A stretch of DNA of 5,002 bases, taken from Fimbriimonadaceae bacterium (GTDB taxonomy: Bacteria; Armatimonadota; Fimbriimonadia; Fimbriimonadales; Fimbriimonadaceae). Within the stretch, counting starts at the first letter, position 1. Each line of letters begins with the position of its first letter. The notes beneath the pieces are model-generated. The model was given only the letters and a program-made list of their open reading frames with translations, was not told the origin of the DNA and searched no databases. Location: NCBI GenBank assembly GCA_014380605.1, contig JACMJO010000257.1, positions 1 through 5,002 of the forward strand, written 5' to 3'. This document shows positions 1-5,002 of the stretch, piece after piece. A program made the translations under genes and the position numbers.

Positions 1-528
1 GACCATCAGTTCATCGGCGATGTTGGTGACGGTGATGCGGCATCGTTTGCGGAACGGCATCTCCCAATAGCAGTTGAAGGCGCTTCCCGGATTGACGCAT
101 ACCGGAAGGGAAGAGAGCTGCGCGTACTTGCCCCAGCCGGAACAGAAGAAATCGCCGATCGGGCACTCGACAGAGGGGTGCTCCTGGTCGTCCCAATAGA
201 TTCTCAGGATGGTGTAGCGCCAGTTGCCGGTCGGGGTCAGCCAAATCTGTTGGATCGCGCCCGGGCCCTCGATATCGGCGACCACATGCTCTTGGCCAGG
301 CTCAATCCGAACCAAGGGAGAGATCTTCCAACCTGGTCCCAGGTCCCGGGCGCACTTAGCGGCCACGCCATCGACGTCCATGCCTCCCTTGCCCTTCTCG
401 CCGCTCGTATTCTCGGGGCTGATGGAGCGCGTCTTTGCGTTCGAGAGGCGAGACAGGTTGCCGAGGTTCATTCCTAGGCCGTTGAAGCTGGACATTCCCG
501 GACTATAGCCGGTGTCCAGGTTCGGCAT
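1..528 (-). CDS. DUF2961 / GH172-type glycoside hydrolase, N-terminal part (3' end beyond the left edge)
   Basis: Reading the minus strand from an ATG at 528-526 gives 176 uninterrupted codons to the left edge with no stop; the upstream in-frame stop is at 594-592. The translation carries the DUF2961 N-terminal pattern: LSRLSNAKTRSISPEN (residues 25-40), EKGKGG (44-49), ARDLGPGWK (60-68), ADIEGPGAIQQIWLT (84-98), a strongly conserved ILRIYWDDQEHPSVECPIGD block (107-126), then SSLPVCVNPGSAFNCYWEMPFRK (139-161). Known of the family: DUF2961 is CAZy GH172, a jelly-roll enzyme family whose characterised members act on alpha-D-fructofuranosides or D-arabinofuranosides. Family members are usually more than twice this long, so well over half is missing. 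No signal peptide is visible, suggesting a cytoplasmic enzyme. The start is uncertain: no Shine-Dalgarno precedes it, and ATGs at 495 and 471 or a TTG at 531 are alternatives. Six cysteines occur in the visible part. Family assignment is firm; substrate is unknown. Confidence 0.9.
   Translation of the reverse strand, partial: MPNLDTGYSPGMSSFNGLGMNLGNLSRLSNAKTRSISPENTSGEKGKGGMDVDGVAAKCARDLGPGWKISPLVRIEPGQEHVVADIEGPGAIQQIWLTPTGNWRYTILRIYWDDQEHPSVECPIGDFFCSGWGKYAQLSSLPVCVNPGSAFNCYWEMPFRKRCRITVTNIADELMV
482..509 (+). promoter_or_regulatory. possible sigma70-like promoter for the esterase-lactonase pair
   Basis: A TTGAAG (482-487) and a TATAGC (504-509) are separated by 16 bases; each matches the sigma70 consensus at four of six positions. 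Transcription would start near 516, about 43 bases before the esterase start, and would run across the inverted repeats at 527-560. The promoter would lie inside the beginning of the divergent GH172-type gene, which is forced by the 30-base gap. Matches of this quality occur by chance, and the major promoter motif of this lineage is unknown to me, so this is a weak call. Confidence 0.25.
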
Positions 529-537
529 CAAGTTGAT
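527..537. repeat. perfect short palindrome at the divergent start region
   Basis: ATCAA-G-TTGAT is a perfect 5-base inverted repeat around a single central base. It overlaps the proposed start codon of the minus-strand GH172-type gene (526-528). The half-sites match those of the neighbouring inverted repeat at 544-560, and the two centres (532 and 552) are 20 bases apart, close to two turns of the helix. This is what a regulator-binding site would look like, but no regulator gene is in the window. Confidence 0.4.
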
Positions 538-543
538 GTACCG

Positions 544-560
544 ATCAATCAGGAATTGAT
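544..560. promoter_or_regulatory. operator-like inverted repeat or hairpin overlapping the esterase start
   Basis: ATCAAT-CAGGA-ATTGAT is a perfect 6-base inverted repeat with a 5-base spacer. It shares its ATCAA/TTGAT half-sites with the palindrome at 527-537, and the whole 34-base block fills the gap between two divergent genes. It could be a DNA operator. Alternatively, in esterase mRNA it would fold into a hairpin with AGGA, the only Shine-Dalgarno-like sequence there, in the loop, and the first two bases of the ATG at 559 in the stem. The symmetry is seen directly; function is inferred. Confidence 0.4.
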
Positions 561-1878
561 GCAGAATGAAAAAATGTTTCGACGTGGAAGCTTAACGGCC
601 GCGGCGGCGATCGCCCCATTTGTTCTGTTTGCCTGCTCAGGAGCTTGGTCCAAGGCCTCCGTCCAAGCTGGCGCAAAGCCGGTTGTCACTCCTCTGAAGT
701 CATCGGGAATCTACGATGTCAGCGAGAAAGTCGGCTGGACGATCTCCGGGTCAGGCATCTACAACTACGTGGCCAAGAAGAACAATCACACCCAGCTCTC
801 TTCCGGCGTGGTCAATCTGTCGAAGTCGAGCGCGGGCGACACGGCCAAGATTGAGTTCGAAGTCAAAGAACCGTGCATGGTCTACTTGGAGGTAACCGAG
901 ACTGGGGGCAAACCGATGGCGTTTGGCGCAGCAGTCGCACCCACCAAACTTCGACCGGTGGTTCCCGCTCCAGCTGATTTCGATGAGTTCTGGAGAGGCA
1001 AGATAGCGGAGCTGAGGAAGGTTCCGGAGAATCCAGTGGTGACTCCCGGAGAGAGCGGCAAGCCAGACCTAAGCTACTCGCTGGTCCAGATGGACCACCT
1101 CAACGGAACCAAGGTCTATGGGCAACTCGCGAAGCCCTCCAAGACAGGCAAATATCCTGCACTTTTGGTCCTTCAATGGGCCAGCCCTCCCTACCCGCTC
1201 GATAAGTCTTGGGCAACCAACCCAGCGGCAGGAGGTTGGCTGGTGCTTAATATCCAACCCCACAACGTTCCGGTCAGTGGTCCTCCGGAGGTCTTTTCGG
1301 GAGTTCTGCCCGAAATCAAGAACTACGGTTCGATTGGGCAGCGGGACCGGGATCGCAACTACTTCGTGGAAATGTACTTGCGCGGATATCGGGCGGTGGA
1401 CTTTCTCGCCAGGCATCCAGAATGGGACCGCCAGACGATCGTCGTCACCGGGGGGAGCATGGGCGGGCAGCAGTCGTTTGCGGTTGCCGGGCTCCATCCC
1501 CGGGTGACCCATATGATGGCCAACGAACCTGCGGGGTGCGACCTGAATGGCCCCAACCATGGACGCCAGAACAGCTACCCGTTCTATCCGACCGGCGACG
1601 CGCAGGCAATGGCGACGGCGGGATACATCGATGCCGTCAATTTCGCCCCCCGCATCCGGGCAACCTGCCTGGTCTCCATGGGGTTCATTGATACGGCCAC
1701 GGCTCCAGCGGGAATCTGGACGGCGTTCAACCAGATTAAGGGACCCAAGGTCGCGGCACCGATGATCGACGCGGCTCATAACAACATCGCGACTTGGGAG
1801 CAGCAGCAGCCGTACTACAGTCGCCAATCGGAGTGGATGAAAGCCCTCGCTGCCGGCGATAAGGTCGACCTGAAATAG
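559..1878 (+). CDS. exported CE7-like acetyl xylan esterase (alpha/beta hydrolase) with N-terminal extension domain
   Basis: This 439-residue protein begins with a probable export signal: two arginines at 8-9, a hydrophobic stretch to about 27, and possible cleavage after SKA near residue 33. A beta-rich segment (about 45-125) precedes the alpha/beta-hydrolase domain, which opens with PAPADFDEFW (137-146). The nucleophile is Ser300 in TGGSMGG; Asp378 (MGFIDTATAP) and His407 (DAAHNN) complete a plausible triad. PYPLDKSWA, NIQPHNVPVSG and YFVEMYLRGYRAVDFLARHPEWD match the acetylxylan esterase (AXE1) subgroup. The classical CE7 signatures RGQ, GxSQGG and HE are not intact: NIQPHN, GGSMGG and HNN stand in their places. 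Known activity of the family is deacetylation of xylo-oligosaccharides and related esters; the substrate here is unproven. ATG 559 was chosen because AGGA lies 4 bases upstream; TTG 556 and ATG 574 remain possible, the latter placing the signal closer to the N-terminus. The lactonase gene follows after 2 bases, suggesting one transcript. Confidence 0.88.
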   Translation: MQNEKMFRRGSLTAAAAIAPFVLFACSGAWSKASVQAGAKPVVTPLKSSGIYDVSEKVGWTISGSGIYNYVAKKNNHTQLSSGVVNLSKSSAGDTAKIEFEVKEPCMVYLEVTETGGKPMAFGAAVAPTKLRPVVPAPADFDEFWRGKIAELRKVPENPVVTPGESGKPDLSYSLVQMDHLNGTKVYGQLAKPSKTGKYPALLVLQWASPPYPLDKSWATNPAAGGWLVLNIQPHNVPVSGPPEVFSGVLPEIKNYGSIGQRDRDRNYFVEMYLRGYRAVDFLARHPEWDRQTIVVTGGSMGGQQSFAVAGLHPRVTHMMANEPAGCDLNGPNHGRQNSYPFYPTGDAQAMATAGYIDAVNFAPRIRATCLVSMGFIDTATAPAGIWTAFNQIKGPKVAAPMIDAAHNNIATWEQQQPYYSRQSEWMKALAAGDKVDLK

Positions 1879-1880
1879 GC

Positions 1881-2960
1881 ATGGTTGCTGTCACTCTTGC
1901 CGCTATGACGCTAACCCAATTTATCCCGATGTACATCGGAACTTACACGGACCCTCAGGGCAGTAAAGGCATCTATCGAGTTGAGCTCGACCTGACCAAA
2001 GGCAGTTTCACCGTGCCGGAGCTCGCCGCCGAAACCACCGCACCCAGTTACGTAGCGGTTCGCCCGGGCGGCAAGTCCCTTTACGCGGTGAACGAGTACA
2101 GCGAAGGAGAAGCATCGGCGTTTGCGATCGAACCGACCGGGTTGAGGAAGCTGAACACCGTAAAGTTTGATGGTCGGGGCCCTTGTCACATCTCGATGGA
2201 CGCAGGCGGGCGGTGGCTGTTTATCTCCGCCTATGGAGGCGGCACGATGTCGATCCTTCCGATCAAAGCGGATGGTTCGATCGGGGAGGCGACGGAGAAC
2301 TTCAAGAATCAGGGAATGGGTCCCAACAAGGGTCGGCAAGAGGCTCCACACATGCACTTTGCGGCCCCGTTTGGCAAGTTCGCCTACGCCTGCGACCTTG
2401 GCACCGACGAGGTCCTCGTGTTTGGGTTGAACGAGGAGACGGGAAAGCTTGCCTTTGTGACGCCTCGGGCAGGGAAGCCTGAACCCGGATCGGGCCCTCG
2501 ACACTTCGTGATTCATCCCAACGGGAAGACTCTTTACGCTAACAATGAGATGACGTTGGGCGTGTCGGTGTTTGATCGCAACCTGGATTCTGGGCAGCTG
2601 AGCCTTGTGCAGACAATCTCCACTTTGCCCTACGGAGAACCGATCAAAGGCAAGTCCACCGCCGCAATCCGCATCCATCCAACCCTGCCTGTTCTTTATG
2701 TCTCGAACCGGGGCCACAACTCGATCGCAATTTTCGGGATCGAACCTGATGGGAAGCTAAAGTTGAAGGTCGTCCACATGCTTCCAGTGAAGGAGCCGCG
2801 CGACTTCGCTATCGATCCTTCAGGAACCTGGCTGGTTGCCGCAGGGCAGAACAGCGGGGAACTTATGTCGCTACGCATCGACCAGGCAACCGGCGAACTC
2901 GATCCAACGATTTACCGAGCCAAGGTTCCTAAGCCAGTCTGTGTGGCGTTCGCCCTTTAA
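1881..2960 (+). CDS. lactonase family beta-propeller protein (6-phosphogluconolactonase-like, COG2706 type)
   Basis: This 359-residue protein matches the lactonase / YbhE-type seven-bladed propeller family over its full length. It has the YIGTYT opening (18-23) and regularly spaced blade motifs: PSYVAVRPGGKSLYAVNE (55-72), GPCHISMDAGGRWLFISAYGGG (100-121), QEAPHMHFAAPFGKFAYACDLGTDEV (153-178), GSGPRHFVIHPNGKTLYANNE (203-223), IRIHPTLPVLYVSNRGHNSIAIF (263-285) and PRDFAIDPSGTWLVAAGQNSG (306-326). Characterised relatives hydrolyse 6-phosphogluconolactone, and others probably act on other sugar lactones. In this setting a pentono- or aldono-lactone from oxidative sugar breakdown is possible, but that is inference. 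The start lies 2 bases after the esterase stop with no clear ribosome binding site, implying translational coupling. ATGs at 1905 and 1929 are alternatives, the last giving the bare MYIGTYT start of cytosolic homologues. Residues 1-16 are hydrophobic but lack early positive charge, so export is uncertain. Confidence 0.9.
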   Translation: MVAVTLAAMTLTQFIPMYIGTYTDPQGSKGIYRVELDLTKGSFTVPELAAETTAPSYVAVRPGGKSLYAVNEYSEGEASAFAIEPTGLRKLNTVKFDGRGPCHISMDAGGRWLFISAYGGGTMSILPIKADGSIGEATENFKNQGMGPNKGRQEAPHMHFAAPFGKFAYACDLGTDEVLVFGLNEETGKLAFVTPRAGKPEPGSGPRHFVIHPNGKTLYANNEMTLGVSVFDRNLDSGQLSLVQTISTLPYGEPIKGKSTAAIRIHPTLPVLYVSNRGHNSIAIFGIEPDGKLKLKVVHMLPVKEPRDFAIDPSGTWLVAAGQNSGELMSLRIDQATGELDPTIYRAKVPKPVCVAFAL

Positions 2961-3038
2961 ACTTGTAGCGTGGACTCAAAGATCGGAGCCGTGAGCAGGG
3001 TTGGATTGTCGCGAAGAAACTTTTCAAAGCGCACTCGG

Positions 3039-4538
3039 TCAGAGACTCAACTCCAACGTCCCCGCAAAGAAGGATAGCGGCGGCAGGTTGATTACCGCTC
3101 GTCCTTCTGTGAAGCAAATCTCATCGTAACAATTCGACACCACCAGCGACTGGTCTTCGAAACCGTTTGCCGCTTTTGGATCAGACCCGGTCACGATCTC
3201 TCCATCGATGCGTTTGACCACCTTGCCACCCGCGACATCCACCAGCACGTCGACCTCTTTGTCCAAGCTTCTATTTACCAAGAACACTGAGAGGTTCTTT
3301 CCATTCAATATCGCGCTGGCATCGACGCCCGCCGCATCGCCATGGGTCTTGGAATGAACCTTTGGCCCCTCGATCCTCGTTTGCAGAGCGATACCCTCCC
3401 GACGCTTTGCCATCATTTCAATCGGATAGAAGATGGACTGCAGGATCATCTTGTCGCCGAGAGTCAGGATCGGTGCGATAACGTTCACGATCTGAGCCAA
3501 GTTGGCGATCTTTACGCTGTCGGCGTGACGGATGAAGCTATTGAGGAACTGAGCTACCACGAGGGCATCCTCAAGGTTGTAGACCTCTTCCAGAAGGTGT
3601 GGAGCAAGTTTATTGTGTCCATCGACGTGGTCGCCGGTTCTGGCTCGATACCAAACGTTCCACTCATCAAAGCTCAGCTTTACTTTACGCTTCGCTCGCT
3701 TTCGCGCCGCTACGTAGCTACAAACGCTATCTAGCTCCTCGATCTGTTTGTCGATAGCATTGCCCACGCACAGATAGTCTTCGGTATCGTCTTTTTCGTT
3801 GCCAACGTAGCTGTGGAGGCTGATGTACTCCACATCCTTGTGCAGATACTCCAAGACGGTCCGATCCCATTCCAAATAGCTGGGCAAAGTGGTGGCGCAA
3901 GATCCGCAGGCGACGAGTTCCACCGAAGGATCGAACATCTTCATCAGTCGTGCGGTCTGCTGAGCCCGAATCGCGTACTCCTGGGCAGGAACATGCCCGA
4001 TCTGCCACGGCCCGTCCATCTCATTGCCGAGGCACCAAAGCCTGATGTCGTGAGGATCGGCATAGCCGTGCTCCACTCGCTTATCCGCCCAGTACGAGCC
4101 AGCTTTGCCATTACAATACTCGAGCCAGTTTCTGGCCTCGGCAGGCGTTCCAGTACCCAGGTTGACCGCCATCATCGGCGTCCAATCCATCTTGCGGCAA
4201 AGGTCCATGAACTCGTTTGTTCCGAACTGGTTCGGCTCCAAGCTTTGCCAAGCCAGATCGACCTTGGTTGGCCGCTCGTCGCGTGGCCCGACTCCATCGA
4301 CCCAGTCGTAGCCGCTCACAAAGTTTCCGCCGGGATAGCGCATCGCCGTGAACTTCAGGCGTCTCAGGGCTTCCAAAACGTCCGTCCTGCAGCCCTGCTC
4401 GTCGGCATGCGGGCTGTCGGGCTCATAGACGCCTTGATAAACGGCTCGGCCCAAGTGTTCTAGGAAGCCGCCAAACACTCTTTCGTCGACGGGCGAGATG
4501 GCGAAGGATGGATGGATATGTAGAGTCGTGTTTTGCAT
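3039..4538 (-). CDS. abfA: GH51 alpha-L-arabinofuranosidase, intracellular
   Basis: This 499-residue enzyme matches GH51 end to end and has the usual length of bacterial intracellular members. It removes terminal alpha-L-arabinofuranosyl residues from arabinan, arabinoxylan or arabinogalactan oligosaccharides. Landmarks are FGGFLEHLGRAVYQGVYEP (22-40), LKFTAMRYPGGNFVSGYDW (61-79), the acid/base motif WCLGNEMDGPWQ with Glu173, ISLHSYVGN (239-247), and the nucleophile motif FDEWNVWYR with Glu292. These positions almost coincide with Glu175 and Glu294 of the well-studied Geobacillus enzyme. The (beta/alpha)8 barrel is followed by a beta-sandwich domain from about residue 385. No signal peptide is present, so it should act in the cytoplasm on imported oligosaccharides. 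It starts 12 bases after the sugar permease stop and is evidently in the same operon. No strong Shine-Dalgarno precedes the ATG. The symbol abfA follows common naming; the exact linkage preference cannot be read from the sequence. Confidence 0.96.
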   Translation of the reverse strand: MQNTTLHIHPSFAISPVDERVFGGFLEHLGRAVYQGVYEPDSPHADEQGCRTDVLEALRRLKFTAMRYPGGNFVSGYDWVDGVGPRDERPTKVDLAWQSLEPNQFGTNEFMDLCRKMDWTPMMAVNLGTGTPAEARNWLEYCNGKAGSYWADKRVEHGYADPHDIRLWCLGNEMDGPWQIGHVPAQEYAIRAQQTARLMKMFDPSVELVACGSCATTLPSYLEWDRTVLEYLHKDVEYISLHSYVGNEKDDTEDYLCVGNAIDKQIEELDSVCSYVAARKRAKRKVKLSFDEWNVWYRARTGDHVDGHNKLAPHLLEEVYNLEDALVVAQFLNSFIRHADSVKIANLAQIVNVIAPILTLGDKMILQSIFYPIEMMAKRREGIALQTRIEGPKVHSKTHGDAAGVDASAILNGKNLSVFLVNRSLDKEVDVLVDVAGGKVVKRIDGEIVTGSDPKAANGFEDQSLVVSNCYDEICFTEGRAVINLPPLSFFAGTLELSL

Positions 4539-4550
4539 AGTTCTGAACCG

Positions 4551-5002
4551 TTAATCTTTGAGGCCCGAGGACGCCATGCTCTCAATAATCTGTCTCTGAA
4601 ATCCCAGAAATACAAAGAGCAAAGGCAACGTAGCCAAGACGCTGGTCGCCAGCGTCAAACCGTATTGAGTTGAGTAGGAACTCTGGAAGAGCGCGATCCC
4701 GACCGGAAGGGTGTAGTTCCGCACGGAATCCATGAACACCAAGGGGTTCACATAGTCGTTCCAAGATCCAATGAATGTGAACACAGCCAAGGTCGCAATC
4801 GCGGGTCCGCACAGGGGCAAAGTCACGTTCCAAAAGACTTGCCACAAAGAGCAACCATCAAGCAGTGCCGCATCCTCGATCGCGTCGGGAACCGACCTCA
4901 TGAACTGGCTGAGCATGAAGACTCCGAAGCCGCTTGCCGCCGCCGGGAGGATAAGCGCCCCCGGGGAATCTAGCAAATGCATCCGACTCATGATCATGTA
5001 GA
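4551..5002 (-). CDS. carbohydrate ABC transporter permease, MalG type, C-terminal half (5' end beyond the right edge)
   Basis: The frame is open from the right edge to a TAA at 4553-4551, giving about 149 codons, roughly half of a MalG-type permease (usually 270-300 residues). Seen from the methionine at 4997: a hydrophobic segment LILPAAASGFGVFMLSQFM (15-33); the EAA loop EDAALLDGCSLWQVFWNVTL (41-60) followed by PLCGP, which contacts the ATPase subunit; TM-like AIATLAVFTFIGSWNDYVNPLVF (66-88); and a last segment around GLTLATSVLATLPLLFVFLGF (113-133), ending SSGLKD. SWNDYVNPLVF and RNYTLPVGIALF are typical of sugar-importing CUT1 permeases. The internal methionines are not the real start, because the frame continues upstream. 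The sugar-binding protein and partner permease would be expected just upstream, beyond the window. Coupling to the GH51 gene, 12 bases downstream, suggests import of arabinose-containing oligosaccharides (inference). Confidence 0.95.
   Translation of the reverse strand, partial: YMIMSRMHLLDSPGALILPAAASGFGVFMLSQFMRSVPDAIEDAALLDGCSLWQVFWNVTLPLCGPAIATLAVFTFIGSWNDYVNPLVFMDSVRNYTLPVGIALFQSSYSTQYGLTLATSVLATLPLLFVFLGFQRQIIESMASSGLKD

Noticed and set aside
178..508. Open plus-strand frames of 94-99 codons in the first 510 bases
   Set aside because: They lie opposite the clear DUF2961 coding frame and their translations resemble no family; they are shadows of it.
529..591. Promoter for the GH172-type gene on the minus strand
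   Set aside because: No -35/-10 pair with reasonable spacing was found in the stretch before its start; any promoter probably lies within the esterase coding region or uses another motif.
625..640. Lipoprotein signal (LFAC) in the esterase leader
   Set aside because: Phenylalanine at -2 is a poor lipobox residue and an ordinary cleavage site (SKA) follows; a twin-arginine signal (FRRGSLT) is also only a partial match. The export route is left open.
1069..1827. A 252-codon minus-strand open frame opposite the esterase
   Set aside because: Arginine-rich translation without family features, fully antisense to a gene with recognisable catalytic motifs.
1911..2717. A 268-codon minus-strand open frame opposite the lactonase
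   Set aside because: Lies antisense to conserved propeller motifs; no recognisable domain and typical antisense composition.
2961..3038. Bidirectional terminator between the convergent lactonase and GH51 genes
   Set aside because: Only weak complementarities were found (GTTGGA near 3000 with TCCAAC near 3052, GCG/CGC around 3010-3030), with no GC-rich stem followed by a T run on either strand.
3813..4463. A 216-codon plus-strand open frame opposite the GH51 gene
   Set aside because: The minus strand here encodes conserved GH51 barrel sequence including the acid/base glutamate; the plus-strand product resembles nothing known to me.

Overview
The window holds five protein-coding genes, two of them cut by the window edges, that read as part of a bacterial locus for plant-type polysaccharide or pentose-glycan breakdown. 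From left to right they are: the 5' part of a DUF2961 / GH172-type glycoside hydrolase (minus strand, running off the left edge), an exported CE7-like acetyl-xylan-esterase-type hydrolase (plus), a seven-bladed beta-propeller lactonase (plus), a GH51 alpha-L-arabinofuranosidase (minus), and the 3' half of a MalG-type sugar ABC-transporter permease (minus, running off the right edge). Coding density is very high. No RNA gene, CRISPR array or mobile element is visible, and no stretch over 300 bases lacks a gene.

Layout. The GH172-type gene and the esterase are divergent, with only about 30 bases between their proposed start codons. That gap holds two closely spaced inverted repeats built from ATCAA/TTGAT half-sites, which look like an operator. 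The esterase and lactonase are 2 bases apart and probably co-transcribed. The lactonase converges on the GH51 gene across 78 bases with no convincing terminator. The permease and GH51 gene are 12 bases apart and form the end of an operon whose promoter lies beyond the right edge.

How the genes may work together (inference). The esterase, with an export signal, would strip acyl groups from side chains outside the cytoplasm. The ABC importer, of which only one subunit is visible, would bring in arabinose-containing oligosaccharides. The signal-less GH51 enzyme would release L-arabinose inside the cell. The GH172-type enzyme, also without a visible signal peptide, may act on another furanoside linkage (family members act on D-fructofuranosides or D-arabinofuranosides). 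The lactonase could open a sugar lactone in an oxidative sugar pathway. The true substrate is not proven by the sequence.

Organism. Moderately high GC, nearly absent Shine-Dalgarno signals, and the combination of DUF2961, a divergent esterase with an added N-terminal domain, and a COG2706-type lactonase fit environmental bacteria such as Armatimonadota (Fimbriimonadia-like), with Planctomycetota, Verrucomicrobiota or Acidobacteriota as alternatives. This is an impression from gene content, not a placement.
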